DNA of 64,000 nt from Gemmatimonadota bacterium (GCA_026387935.1 JAPLKU010000011.1:1-64000); one strand, 5' to 3'. Positions 1-8,501 are shown, counted from the first letter of the stretch. Notes: a model not told the origin generated them from the letters alone. Program-made: numbers and translations.

Positions 1-584
<584 letters not shown>

Positions 585-708
585 ACTCCCCCTGTTTTCA
601 GGGGGACCAGAATTAACATCGCAGAGCTATCGCACGATTTCCGGTTGGTTTCGATCAACCGGTGATTCCGATTACCACGTTCATACCCCGTCCATTGTCA
701 CCTATTTC
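585..708 (+). other. 23S-5S spacer
   Basis: This is a 124-base transcribed spacer between 23S and 5S rRNA with no tRNA in it. It holds two small hairpins, CCCCCTG-TTTT-CAGGGGG near 588-605 and CCGGTTG-N8-CAACCGG at 641-662. These are likely parts of the rRNA processing stems. Confidence 0.7.
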
Positions 709-824
709 GCTGGCGACCAGAGCGTAGGGGCCACACTCGTTCCCATCCCGAACACGATCGTTAAGCCCTACAGCGCCGATGGTACTCCGACCGAGAGGTC
801 GCGGGAGAGTAGGCCGTCGCCGGC
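709..824 (+). rRNA. rrf: 5S ribosomal RNA
   Basis: The 116-base length and the closing helix identify a 5S rRNA: GCTGGCGAC (709-717) pairs with GTCGCCGGC (816-824). The conserved interior segments CCATCCCGAACACG and GGGAGAGTAGG are present. It follows 23S by ~125 bases and is followed at once by a terminator, so it is the last gene of the rRNA operon. The ends are set by the closing helix and may be off by 1-3 bases. Confidence 0.95.
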
Positions 825-830
825 ACCCCT

Positions 831-871
831 GAAGCCCCCTGTACCGTTCGCGGTGCAGGGGGCTTCTTTTT
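831..871 (+). terminator. Rho-independent terminator of the rRNA operon
   Basis: An 11-bp stem GAAGCCCCCTG (831-841) pairs with CAGGGGGCTTC (856-866). Its upper part (CCG-TTCG-CGG) is closed by a TTCG tetraloop, and a run of five T follows at 867-871. This is a textbook intrinsic terminator directly behind 5S. Confidence 0.95.
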
Positions 872-902
872 GCCATCAGCCATCGTAAATCGTCTTAATC
901 AG

Positions 903-1787
903 ATGACCAGAGCCGGGATCGTCACCATCGCAGGGAAGCCGAACGCCGGTAAGTCGACGCTCCTGAATCGGCTCGTCGGGGAACGCCTCGCGCTCACCAG
1001 CCCCAAGGCCCAGTCCACGCGCGCGCGCGTCGTCGGACTGCGGTCCGACGACACCACTCAGCTCGTATTTTTCGATACGCCAGGGCTGCTCGAGCCCGCA
1101 GATGCGTTGCATGTCACCATGCGCGGCGCCGCCTTTCGCGCGATCAGAGATGCTGATGTCATCGTGCATCTGGCCGACGCACGTGACGGACCGCCGCCGT
1201 TGCTCTGGCTTGAAGCGGGGTGGGAAGGGGAGATCCCGTCCACTCCAGTGCTCGTCGTGCTCAACAAAACCGACCTGCTTTCGTCCGCGGCCCTCCGCGC
1301 GTTGGCCAGCGACCATCCGGACCCGCTGCGCATCTCGGCCCACACCGGCGACTCGGTCGACGCGCTGCTTACCCGCCTCCGGAGTCTCGTGCCGGAAGGA
1401 CCTTTCCTTTATCCAGCGGACGACGCCAGCACGCAGAACCTCCGCTTTTTTGTCGCCGAGATGGTTCGCGAGACGGCTCTCGAAGAACTCAATGATGAAA
1501 TCCCGCACGCTCTCGCGGCGGTCGTCGAGGAGTTCCGCGAGTCTGGAACTCCGGTGTACATTCGAGTCGTGATGTACGTCGAGCGCGACAGCCAGAAACG
1601 CATTGTTGTCGGGAGCGGTGGCGAACGAATCCGTACCATCGGGCAGCGCTCCCGTGCCAAGATTGAGCCCCTCGTTGGTGGTAAGGTCTTTCTCGATCTT
1701 TGGGTGAAAGTGCTTCCCAATTGGCGACGCGACGCAGCGGCGCTCCGCCGCCTCGGATTTTCTCCGACCGAGGACTCTGTCGTATGA
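903..1787 (+). CDS. era: GTPase Era
   Basis: Era is a membrane-associated GTPase that binds the 3' end of 16S rRNA and helps 30S maturation. The 294-residue product has the family order. The N-terminal G domain shows GKPNAGKS (P-loop, residues 11-18), DTPG (G3), NKTD (G4) and an SAHTG-like G5. The C-terminal KH domain shows the VGSGGERI stretch. The length matches the family. ATG 903 is chosen because Era homology starts at once (MTRAGIVTIAG); an in-frame upstream start at 870 lies in the T-run of the rRNA terminator. No strong ribosome-binding site is visible. The gene is followed after 28 bases by a Trm112-like gene. Confidence 0.95.
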   Translation: MTRAGIVTIAGKPNAGKSTLLNRLVGERLALTSPKAQSTRARVVGLRSDDTTQLVFFDTPGLLEPADALHVTMRGAAFRAIRDADVIVHLADARDGPPPLLWLEAGWEGEIPSTPVLVVLNKTDLLSSAALRALASDHPDPLRISAHTGDSVDALLTRLRSLVPEGPFLYPADDASTQNLRFFVAEMVRETALEELNDEIPHALAAVVEEFRESGTPVYIRVVMYVERDSQKRIVVGSGGERIRTIGQRSRAKIEPLVGGKVFLDLWVKVLPNWRRDAAALRRLGFSPTEDSVV

Positions 1788-1815
1788 AACAGTGCGCCAC
1801 CGGCAGGACGTCCGT

Positions 1816-1986
1816 ATGACCCTCGCCCTTCAGCTCCTCGACATCCTGGTCTGCCCGAAGTGCAAGGGCAAACTGACGTACCGCGAACCAGAGCAGGCCC
1901 TTGATTGTGCTGCGTGCCAGCTTCGGTACACCGTGCGCGATGGGATTCCCGTCATGCTGATTGATGAGGCAACACCGCTCGCGTAG
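1816..1986 (+). CDS. Trm112-family zinc-ribbon protein (YcaR-like)
   Basis: This small protein of 56 residues starts at ATG 1816. It has LLDILVCPKCKGKL near residues 7-20, a second pair CAACQLRY near 33-40, and the family ending DGIPVMLIDEA. This is the Trm112/YbaR (UPF0434) family, small zinc-binding proteins; eukaryotic Trm112 activates methyltransferases, while the bacterial role is poorly defined. The four cysteines (CPKC, CAAC) needed to hold zinc are all present. In many genomes the family lies beside lpxK; here it follows era. Its 3' end overlaps the next gene by ~23 bases. An in-frame start at 1792 is less likely. Confidence 0.85.
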   Translation: MTLALQLLDILVCPKCKGKLTYREPEQALDCAACQLRYTVRDGIPVMLIDEATPLA

Positions 1987-2980
1987 CGCAGGGTTCAGCG
2001 CGCCGCGGTGGATGCTCACCGCACTCGCCCTGGTCAGCGTGCCTGTGTCAGGCGCCTTCGCGCAGGAAGGCGCTGCCTTCTTGCGCGTGCCGGTCGGCGC
2101 GCGCGCCGTCTCGCAGGGGCAGGCCGTCGCGGCGAGCCGGATGGGCGCCGACGGCATCTGGTGGAACCCGGCGTCGCTCGCGTGGTTGAAGGATCGCGAG
2201 GTCGGGCTCAACTATGCAAGCAACTTCATTCTCACAGGCACGTCACTGGATCTCGTCTATCCGGCCGGCCGCGCGGGTGTGCTGAGTGCGTCGGCGCTCT
2301 TCTACAACATTGGCGAACAAACGGCGACCGACCGGTTGGGCAATTCGACAGGCACCTTCTATACCTCCGCACTGGTGACCGCGGCGTCGTATGCCGCGAC
2401 CTTCGGCGACAAGTTTGCTGCCGCGCTAACCTACAAGCTGATTCGCCAAACGCAGACCTGTAGCGGATCATGTCCCGACGTTGACACGTACTCAGTGCGA
2501 ACGAACGCATTTGACCTCGGGTTCCAATCCGTCCGGGGAAAGGCCGGCGAGCTCACCCTCGGCGCCGTTGTCCGCGACGTCGGATTCTGTGCGCAGATCA
2601 TCGATTCGGAGCAATGCGATCCGCTTCCGAGCCGATTTCACCTCGGTGCCGAGTATCGCGTGGATGCCGTGTCAAAAGCGCGGCCCGGCCTGACGCTGCG
2701 CGTCAGTGGTGAGGTCGTCACGCGACTCAGCCTTGCCGAGCCGACATTGCGGTTTGGCGCCGAGCTCGGGGTGGCTGAGCGGCTCTTCCTGCGGGCCGGC
2801 GTCCTGCCGGGGATCAGCAACGAATCGTCCACGGGAAGCGGCGACGGTTCCAAGGCGGCGATCGGGTTCTCTATCCGTCAGGGAACACTGGCGCTCGACT
2901 TCGCGAGAACATTTGGTGGCCTTTCCTCAGACAACGGCAACCCGCCGACCTACGTCACCTTGCGCATGGCGTTTCGATGA
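1964..2980 (+). CDS. PorV/PorQ-like outer membrane protein
   Basis: This 338-residue secreted protein has an Arg-rich N-terminus, a hydrophobic core and an AFA-Q cleavage site near residue 33. The mature part carries the PorV/PorQ-type opening (VGARAVSQGQAV followed by GADGIWWNPA), typical of UPF0164/PorV outer membrane barrels common in FCB bacteria. Beta-strand-like alternation continues to the C-terminus, which ends in an aromatic/basic pattern (VTLRMAFR). ATG 1964 is chosen because it supplies a positively charged signal-peptide n-region; TTG 1961 and ATG 2012 are alternatives. Its stop overlaps the start of the next gene, so the two are probably co-translated. PorV acts in type IX secretion in Bacteroidetes, but no other T9SS gene is in the window, so a T9SS role is not claimed. 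Confidence 0.75.
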   Translation: MRQHRSRSAGFSAPRWMLTALALVSVPVSGAFAQEGAAFLRVPVGARAVSQGQAVAASRMGADGIWWNPASLAWLKDREVGLNYASNFILTGTSLDLVYPAGRAGVLSASALFYNIGEQTATDRLGNSTGTFYTSALVTAASYAATFGDKFAAALTYKLIRQTQTCSGSCPDVDTYSVRTNAFDLGFQSVRGKAGELTLGAVVRDVGFCAQIIDSEQCDPLPSRFHLGAEYRVDAVSKARPGLTLRVSGEVVTRLSLAEPTLRFGAELGVAERLFLRAGVLPGISNESSTGSGDGSKAAIGFSIRQGTLALDFARTFGGLSSDNGNPPTYVTLRMAFR

Positions 2981-3867
2981 GGTTGTTCCGGGTGCTGGCG
3001 TGCATGGCGGTTGGAGCCGCGTGCTCGGCTAGCACGCTCGCCGGGCAGCCGAATCAATCGGCGGTCGGCGTTGCGGTCGGCGTTGCGGTCGGCGTTGAAG
3101 TCGGCGCGGTGGCGACGGAGTCGATCGTTCCCCGTCACGGTTTCCAGCCGCTTGCCACCAGTCGACGAACGTTTCTCGGACTTCCCATGCGAGACTCGGC
3201 GTGGTGGGTTCCACTCGCGTCAGCCGCTATTCCTGGGTATGGGCAGAAACTTCTCGGCCAGAGCCGATTCGTCGCGTACCTGGCGGTGGAATCGTTCGCT
3301 GTAGCCAACTACTTGGTATCGAAGTCGGCGGGCGACCGGGAAGTCCAACGCTACCGCGCACTCGCTCGCGACGTGGCTCGGGCCTTCGTGCCCGGAAACT
3401 CCGCGATTGGCTCTTGGGACTACTACGAGGCCATGGAGAAGCACCTCGAGAGTGGTGTGTACGATCGCACGATCGGTACCGGTGTGTTCTCGCCGGAAAT
3501 CAATGAAAACAGCTTCAACGGCGAGATCTGGCTCAAGGCCCGTCAGCTCTCGAACTGGCCGAACGTTAACGTTGACCCGGATCACAACTCGGTGGTCTAT
3601 CAGGCGGCAATCGCCTATTACGCAAACCACGCTGTGCGGCCTGAGTATCGTTGGAACTGGCACAATGCCCAGCTGGAGAAGGACCTGTACCGGCAAACAA
3701 TTCTCCGGGCAAACGGCGCCAGCCGGGATGCGCGCCAATATCTGGCGGCAGCCGCGGTCAATCACCTTCTCTCCATGGTCGACGCCTTCATCACGCTCCG
3801 GCTGCAAGGTGGGGTCGGGGCGGGCCGCAGTGGCTTCCAAATCAGTGGATCCTTGCCGATTCGCTGA
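2977..3867 (+). CDS. Secreted DUF5683-like envelope protein
   Basis: This 296-residue protein has a signal peptide (MRLFRVLACMAVGAACSASTLAG). A short Val/Gly/Ala repeat follows, encoded by 12-bp DNA repeats. The C-terminal ~200 residues hold two hydrophobic segments: one near residues 75-110 with a PGYGQKLLGQ motif, and one near 265-285 with VNHLLSMVDAF. This pattern resembles DUF5683 proteins of the FCB group, whose role is unknown. It overlaps the PorV-like gene (ATGA), suggesting a shared envelope function. The family assignment rests on motif memory and is moderate. Confidence 0.6.
   Translation: MRLFRVLACMAVGAACSASTLAGQPNQSAVGVAVGVAVGVEVGAVATESIVPRHGFQPLATSRRTFLGLPMRDSAWWVPLASAAIPGYGQKLLGQSRFVAYLAVESFAVANYLVSKSAGDREVQRYRALARDVARAFVPGNSAIGSWDYYEAMEKHLESGVYDRTIGTGVFSPEINENSFNGEIWLKARQLSNWPNVNVDPDHNSVVYQAAIAYYANHAVRPEYRWNWHNAQLEKDLYRQTILRANGASRDARQYLAAAAVNHLLSMVDAFITLRLQGGVGAGRSGFQISGSLPIR
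3061..3108 (+). repeat. 12-bp tandem repeat inside the coding region
   Basis: The unit GCGGTCGGCGTT occurs three times exactly (3061-3072, 3073-3084, 3085-3096), followed by a diverged fourth unit (3097-3108). It encodes an AVGV-type tetrapeptide repeat just behind the signal peptide. Copy-number change would keep the frame. Confidence 0.9.
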
Positions 3868-3920
3868 GGGCTGGTTGTTTTACCCGGTACGGGGCTTGCA
3901 AGTCCTTGCTGTGTAGAACT

Positions 3921-3949
3921 TTGACACCAACCTCACAGGAGCGTATGTT
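3921..3949 (+). promoter_or_regulatory. Sigma70-type promoter for the GGDEF gene
   Basis: A perfect -35 TTGACA (3921-3926), a 17-base spacer and a -10 TATGTT (3944-3949) lie in the 108-base gap before the GGDEF gene. The start of transcription would be near 3956, giving a ~20-base leader before GTG 3976. This is the best housekeeping promoter I can see in the window. Confidence 0.75.
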
Positions 3950-3975
3950 CGCCGTGATTCATTGCTTGCGAGCCA

Positions 3976-4971
3976 GTGCAGCCATCTACGGCATTCGTAC
4001 TATCACCTGACGGCGCAGCGCTCCCCGAACCAGTTCAAGCCTGGCTCGACGCGAAGCGTTTCCCGGTCGTGGTGCTCTCGGAGCCCGACGCATTGTTGGC
4101 GGCGGCGCGCGTGCGTCCGCGGTTGGTGGTGATGGATGCCAGAGTGCAACCGGTGGAAGCGCTGCATGCGTGCCGACGGCTCAAAAGCGATTCGTTCACC
4201 GGAATCGTGCCGGTCGTCGTCTGCGCGCGCGATGAAGACATCACGTTTGCCGCGGCGTTTGACGCCAAAGCAGATGAGGTCCTTCGTGACAATATCAATC
4301 CGATTGAAGTGCCGCTGCGGCTCGACGCGCTGCTGCGCCGCTCGGACCGGGACACCTACGTGCACCCGTCCACGCGCCTCCCCGGCACCGTGGAAATCGA
4401 AACAGAGATTGCGCGGCGGCTTGATCTGCCCGAGCCGTTCGCGGTGTGCTACGCCGACCTCGATCATTTCAAGGAATACAACGATCGCTACAGTTATTAC
4501 GACGGCGATCGCGTCATCCGCATCCTCGCGAAAATTCTTCACGATGTGGTGAAGGGGACGTGCGCCGAAGAGGCCTTTGTTGGCCACATCGGCGGCGACG
4601 ATTTTATCTTCATCATGCCGGTGGCGATGGTGAGCGAAGCGTGCGGCGAAATCGTGCACGCTTTCGATACGCTGATTCCGTACCAATATTCCGAGCAGGA
4701 TCGTCGCGCAGAATACTATTTTGGCAAGGATCGTCGCGGGCAACTGCATAAAGTTCCGCTGATGTCCGTGTCGATTGGTGTCGTGACGAATGAGCGGCGC
4801 AAGTTCTCACATTCGGGCCAGGTGAGTGAACTGGCGACCGAAATGAAGAGTTACGCCAAGACACTTCCTGGTTCAGTGTTTACGATCGACCGTCGCGGTG
4901 ACCTTCCACTGGCGGAAGGGGCAGCCGCTCCAGCTTCGTCGGATGAGCCACGTGTGGTGGAGGAACGTTGA
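3976..4971 (+). CDS. Receiver-like/GGDEF domain protein (putative diguanylate cyclase)
   Basis: This 331-residue protein starts at GTG 3976. Residues ~1-120 look like a degenerate receiver domain. A LVVMDAR stretch places Asp where the phosphoacceptor sits, but the acidic pair expected near the N-terminus is missing. Residues ~130-305 form a GGDEF domain: the metal-binding segment YADLDHFKEYND and the signature GGDDF (residues ~205-209) are clear. The fourth signature residue is Asp instead of the usual Glu, and there is no RxxD product-inhibition site five residues upstream. It may make c-di-GMP without feedback, or be a low-activity or receptor form. Its stop codon overlaps the TTG start of the zinc-ribbon gene, so the two are likely made together. 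A good promoter lies just upstream. Confidence 0.85.
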   Translation: MQPSTAFVLSPDGAALPEPVQAWLDAKRFPVVVLSEPDALLAAARVRPRLVVMDARVQPVEALHACRRLKSDSFTGIVPVVVCARDEDITFAAAFDAKADEVLRDNINPIEVPLRLDALLRRSDRDTYVHPSTRLPGTVEIETEIARRLDLPEPFAVCYADLDHFKEYNDRYSYYDGDRVIRILAKILHDVVKGTCAEEAFVGHIGGDDFIFIMPVAMVSEACGEIVHAFDTLIPYQYSEQDRRAEYYFGKDRRGQLHKVPLMSVSIGVVTNERRKFSHSGQVSELATEMKSYAKTLPGSVFTIDRRGDLPLAEGAAAPASSDEPRVVEER

Positions 4972-5714
4972 ACGTCTCGTGTCCTGATTGCCGCTCGGTA
5001 TTCCGGGTAGATCCAGCCAAGGTTCCGCAGGGGGGTGTTCGCGCGCGCTGCTCAATCTGCGGCGGCGTGATCTCCGTTCCTGCCGCCGAACTCAGGGAAC
5101 CGATCAAGGCAGCGGGAACGCCGCCAGTGCCAGTGCCGGTGCCGGTGCCAGTGCCAGCGCAGCGGCCGGTCACGCCACCGCTTCCGCCGCCGATGCCGGC
5201 CGCGGCCAGCACGCCAACTCCACGGGCGTTCCCGTCGATCGGGCTGAGCATGCCACCGCGTCCTGCGATGCCGCCGGTCTCAGCGCCTCAGGCCCCGCGG
5301 CCAGCGGCACCGTTCGCAATGCCGCCAATGCCGCCAATGCCGCCAATGCGGCCGATGGGGCCTGCTGCGCCGCCGGCGATGGCACCAGCACCCCCCGCCG
5401 CTGCGCCGGCTCCCTTCGCGGGCACGCCGACGCCATCGGCGCCGAAGCGGCCGATCAATCCCTTTCTCTCGTCGGATCCGGGGCTCAAGGCCAAGCGCCT
5501 CGCACGCGCGCTCGTCAGCGACATGATCGCCTACCTGCCGCAAAAGCGCGAAGAGGGTCTGAAGGCTGGGACACTCAAGGCGCTCTTCCGCGAAGAAATC
5601 AAGAAGAGTTACGAAGAATACGTGGACCAGATAGGCAAGGAGATGGCCGAGAGTACGACCCATTTCCAGGATGCACTCAACGCGATTCTGGCCGACGGCC
5701 GCAAGATGTTCTAG
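4968..5714 (+). CDS. Zinc-ribbon, Pro/Ala-rich linker protein of unknown function
   Basis: This 248-residue protein has three parts. Residues 1-40 are a zinc ribbon with CPDC and CSIC pairs (MJ0042/zinc_ribbon type). Residues ~45-160 are a low-complexity Pro/Ala/Met linker containing PVPVPV and MPPMPP repeats. Residues ~165-248 are a charged helical domain (SDPGLKAKRLARALVSDMIA onward) with the phrase YEEYVDQIGKEMAES. I do not recognise the C-terminal domain. The start TTG 4968 overlaps the upstream stop (TTGA) and sits behind a GGAGG-like site (GGTGGAGGAACG). The context suggests a link to the c-di-GMP protein upstream, but no function can be assigned. Confidence 0.75.
   Translation: MNVSCPDCRSVFRVDPAKVPQGGVRARCSICGGVISVPAAELREPIKAAGTPPVPVPVPVPVPAQRPVTPPLPPPMPAAASTPTPRAFPSIGLSMPPRPAMPPVSAPQAPRPAAPFAMPPMPPMPPMRPMGPAAPPAMAPAPPAAAPAPFAGTPTPSAPKRPINPFLSSDPGLKAKRLARALVSDMIAYLPQKREEGLKAGTLKALFREEIKKSYEEYVDQIGKEMAESTTHFQDALNAILADGRKMF
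5127..5156 (+). repeat. Hexamer repeat encoding Val-Pro repeats
   Basis: Five consecutive hexamers GTGCC(A/G) encode a PVPVPVPVP stretch in the linker of the zinc-ribbon protein. They are in frame, so slippage changes only linker length. Confidence 0.9.
5319..5345 (+). repeat. Nonamer repeat encoding MPP repeats
   Basis: Three exact copies of ATGCCGCCA, followed by a diverged ATGCGG, encode MPPMPPMPPM in the same linker. Confidence 0.9.
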
Positions 5715-5716
5715 CC

Positions 5717-5763
5717 GATAGCGACCGGCGCACTCGTAGGTGCGAGCGCCGGTGGCTATCTTT
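5717..5763 (+). terminator. Probable terminator after the zinc-ribbon gene
   Basis: A long hairpin pairs GATAGC (5717-5722) with GCTATC (5755-5760) and ACCGGCGC (5724-5731) with GCGCCGGT (5746-5753). TTT follows at 5761-5763. The stem is strong but the T-run is short, so termination may be partial. Confidence 0.6.
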
Positions 5764-5774
5764 CGGTTCGCCGT

Positions 5775-5805
5775 GAGCCGTTCTCCGAACCGCGGGGAAC
5801 GGCTC
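5775..5805 (+). repeat. Inverted repeat upstream of prfB
   Basis: GAGCCGTTC (5775-5783) is repeated inverted as GAACGGCTC (5797-5805), with an inner CCG/CGG pairing. No T-run follows. It ends 18 bases before the prfB start, so in an mRNA it would form a leader hairpin; a protein-binding site is equally possible. Confidence 0.6.
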
Positions 5806-5823
5806 GTCTCATAAGAGGGCACG

Positions 5824-6940
5824 ATGGCTGAATCCGAGTGCGCAAAATCGCTGAAGCTGGACGAGCATCGCCTCGGCGAGCTCAGGAGGTTCCTTTGACC
5901 TCGACGGCAAGCGGGGAGCGCTAAGCGCGCTCGAAACTCAAATGGCAGACCCCGGCTTTTGGAACAGCCAGGAGCGCGCCAAGGAAGTTGTGCAGCAGGT
6001 CAAGTTGCTGAAAATGTGGGTCGAGCCGTACGATAAGCTCGACGGACGCATCCGCAGCGCCATTGAAATGGACTCGCTGCTTGAGACCGATCCGGATGCC
6101 GACATGATCGCTGAAGTGGAGCACGAAACGGTTGATGTCCATGCCGCGCTTGAGGCGTTCAAGCTCAAGTCGATGATGCAGGGCGCGGACGATTTTCGCG
6201 ACGCACAGCTTGAGATCGCGGCGGGTGCCGGCGGAACCGAAGCCCAAGACTGGGCTGAAATGCTGATGCGCATGTACACGCGCTGGGCAGAACGGCGCGG
6301 CTACTCCGTCGACATTCTCGACATGAGCGATGGCGAAGAGGCTGGCATTAAGGGCGCCGTCTTGGAGATCAAGGGGACGAATGCGTTTGGATTCCTGAGC
6401 ACCGAGTCTGGCGTGCACCGCCTCGTTCGGATTTCGCCATTCGACTCGCAGGCTCGGCGTCACACCAGTTTCGCGTCGATCTTCGTCTATCCGGTCGTGG
6501 ACAACGAGATCAACATCGAGATTCGCGACGAAGACGTGAAGATGGACGTCTTTCGGGCTTCAGGCGCCGGCGGCCAGCATGTCAACAAAACAAGTTCTGC
6601 GGTTCGGTTGACGCACCTTCCGTCGGGATTCGTCGTGACCTGCCAACAGGAACGGTCGCAGGGAAAGAATCGTGCCACGGCGATGAAGCAGCTGAAGAAC
6701 AAGCTGTACCAGCTCGAGGTAGAAAAACAGGCAGCCGTGAAGGCAAAGCTCGACGCGAACAAGTCGGACGTGAGTTTTGGCAGTCAGATCCGGAGCTACG
6801 TCTTCCAGCCATACACGATGGTCAACGACCACCGGACCGAACTCAAGATTACGGATGTACAGAAGGTGATGGACGGCGCGATCGACCCGTTCATCGAGGA
6901 GTATCTCAAGCAACAGGGCGCGGCGAAGGCCGGCGCATAG
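5824..6940 (+). CDS. prfB: Peptide chain release factor 2, with programmed +1 frameshift
   Basis: RF2 recognises UGA and UAA stops. The gene is read in two frames. ATG 5824 opens 24 codons ending LRRFL-TGA; the ribosome then slips +1 at CTT TGA C (5893-5899) and continues DLDGKRGALSALETQMADPGFW to 6940, for ~371 residues (E. coli RF2 has 365). The slip site has the known elements: an AGGAGG internal Shine-Dalgarno (5884-5889), three bases, then CTTTGAC. The SPF anticodon-mimic motif (RISPFDSQ) and GGQ motif (GAGGQHVNKTSS) are present. Annotating only from ATG 5942 would lose the N-terminus. lysS follows after 4 bases. Confidence 0.96.
5884..5899 (+). promoter_or_regulatory. RF2 programmed frameshift site
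   Basis: AGGAGG-TTC-CTT-TGA-C: an internal Shine-Dalgarno placed three bases before the slippery CTT, then an in-frame UGA followed by C. Spacing is the same as in E. coli prfB (AGGGGG TAT CTT TGA C). RF2 shortage favours slippage, so RF2 controls its own level. Confidence 0.95.
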
Positions 6941-6944
6941 TGTC

Positions 6945-8501
6945 GTGAGCGAAACCCCGAAGTCTCCGCAACCGTCGGATGTGACGGATGGACGCGATGA
7001 TCTCAACTTTGTCATGCGTGCCCGACGCGACAAACTCGACGCGCTGACGGCGCAGGGTGTGTCGGCGTACGGCTATGGGTACCAGCGGTCCCATCTCTCT
7101 GCCGACGCGTTGAAGTTGCTCGGCGAAGCCGAGGAGGGTCCGGAGGTGAGTGTCGCCGGACGGTTGGTCGCCTGGCGCGCGCATGGGAAGACGATCTTTG
7201 CGCACCTCGGCGATCCGGCGGGGCGCATCCAGCTCTATTTCCGTAAGGACGTGCTCAACGAAGTGTTCGATGTCGTCGAGCACTTTGATCTTGGCGATGT
7301 CGTTGGCGTCCAGGGGCCGCTCTTCCGCACGCGGAGCGGAGAAGTCACTGTGCGCGTGACAAAGGTGGAGTTGCTCGCGAAATCCCTGCGCCCACTGCCG
7401 TTCGGGAAGGAAGAGATTGTCGACGGGAAGCCGGTGCGGCATTCAGCGTTTACTGACGGTGAGATGCGGTCCCGGCAGCGCTACGCCGACCTCGCGGTGC
7501 ATCCAGAAGTGCGCGCCCATTTTGCGTCGCGCTCGGCGATGACCCGCGCGATTCGCACTTTCCTGGACGGACGCGGGTTTCTGGAAGTGGAGACCCCGGT
7601 GCTGCAGCCGTTGTATGGCGGCGCTATCGCGAAGCCCTTCGTGACGCACCACAACGCGCTCGACATGCCGCTCTTTCTGCGCATTGCAGACGAGTTGTAC
7701 TTGAAACGGCTCGTGGTGGGCGGATTTGAGCGGGTGTATGAGATCGGCCACGATTTTCGGAACGAAGGCATCGATCGTACGCACAATCCCGAGTTTACGA
7801 TGCTGGAGTTCTACCAGGCCTATGCCGACTACGTCGAGATGATGGACGTCGTCGAGGCGCTGGTCGGCAACGCCGCGCTCGCGGTTCGCACCGCGCTGGC
7901 CGCGGTGGACCGACCTGACAATGCCGCCGCGTTCGAACCGATGCTCGAGGCTGGTGGATTTCCACGGGTCGAATGGCTGCCGGCATTGTCACGAGGGGTG
8001 GGCGTTCCTGACGTGCTCGCGCTCGATGACGCGGCGCTTCGCGCGGCCGCAAAGAAAGTCGGTGTGCAGGGGACCGATAAGCTGCTGCGTCCGAAACTCC
8101 TCGACGAACTCTTTCAGTTCCATGTCGAGTCGAAGATCGACCGCCCGACGTTTGTGATTGACTATCCGATCGAGCTCTCGCCGCTGGCGAAGCCCAAGCG
8201 TGGCAATCCCGCGCTCACCGAACGCTTCGAACTGTTTGCCAAGGGTAAGGAAATCGCCAACGCGTTCAGCGAGTTGAACGACCCGATCGACCAGCGGCGC
8301 CGGTTTGAAGCGCAGGCGAAGCTTAAGGCCGCTGGCGACGAAGAAGCGGGGTCGGTGGACGAGGACTACCTGCGCGCGATGGAATACGGCATGCCGCCGA
8401 TGGGTGGCGTGGGTATCGGCCTCGACCGGTTGTTCATGTACCTCACCGGCACGCAGCATATCCGTGACGCGATTCTTTTTCCGACCATGCGCCCCGAATG
8501 A
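6945..8501 (+). CDS. lysS: Lysyl-tRNA synthetase, class II
   Basis: LysRS charges tRNA-Lys. The 518-residue product has an N-terminal OB-fold anticodon-binding domain (residues ~60-170, VAGRLVAWRAHGKTIFAHL). A class II catalytic core follows, with motif 1 around FLEVETPVL, motif 2 FRNEGIDRTHNPEFTMLEFY, and motif 3 GGVGIGLDRL near the C-terminus. Length and domain order fit bacterial LysS. The start is GTG 6945, four bases after prfB. The stop overlaps the next gene in ATGA. Confidence 0.96.
   Translation: MSETPKSPQPSDVTDGRDDLNFVMRARRDKLDALTAQGVSAYGYGYQRSHLSADALKLLGEAEEGPEVSVAGRLVAWRAHGKTIFAHLGDPAGRIQLYFRKDVLNEVFDVVEHFDLGDVVGVQGPLFRTRSGEVTVRVTKVELLAKSLRPLPFGKEEIVDGKPVRHSAFTDGEMRSRQRYADLAVHPEVRAHFASRSAMTRAIRTFLDGRGFLEVETPVLQPLYGGAIAKPFVTHHNALDMPLFLRIADELYLKRLVVGGFERVYEIGHDFRNEGIDRTHNPEFTMLEFYQAYADYVEMMDVVEALVGNAALAVRTALAAVDRPDNAAAFEPMLEAGGFPRVEWLPALSRGVGVPDVLALDDAALRAAAKKVGVQGTDKLLRPKLLDELFQFHVESKIDRPTFVIDYPIELSPLAKPKRGNPALTERFELFAKGKEIANAFSELNDPIDQRRRFEAQAKLKAAGDEEAGSVDEDYLRAMEYGMPPMGGVGIGLDRLFMYLTGTQHIRDAILFPTMRPE

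Noticed and set aside
1964-2980. PorV-like protein as evidence for type IX secretion
   Set aside because: No other T9SS component is in the window, and PorV/PorQ relatives are common outside T9SS.
3061-3108. Tandem repeat as a CRISPR array
   Set aside because: Units are 12 bp, adjacent and coding; there are no spacers and no cas genes.
5942-6940. prfB as a complete gene starting at ATG 5942
   Set aside because: It lacks the RF2 N-terminus, which is found upstream in another frame and joined by the programmed frameshift.
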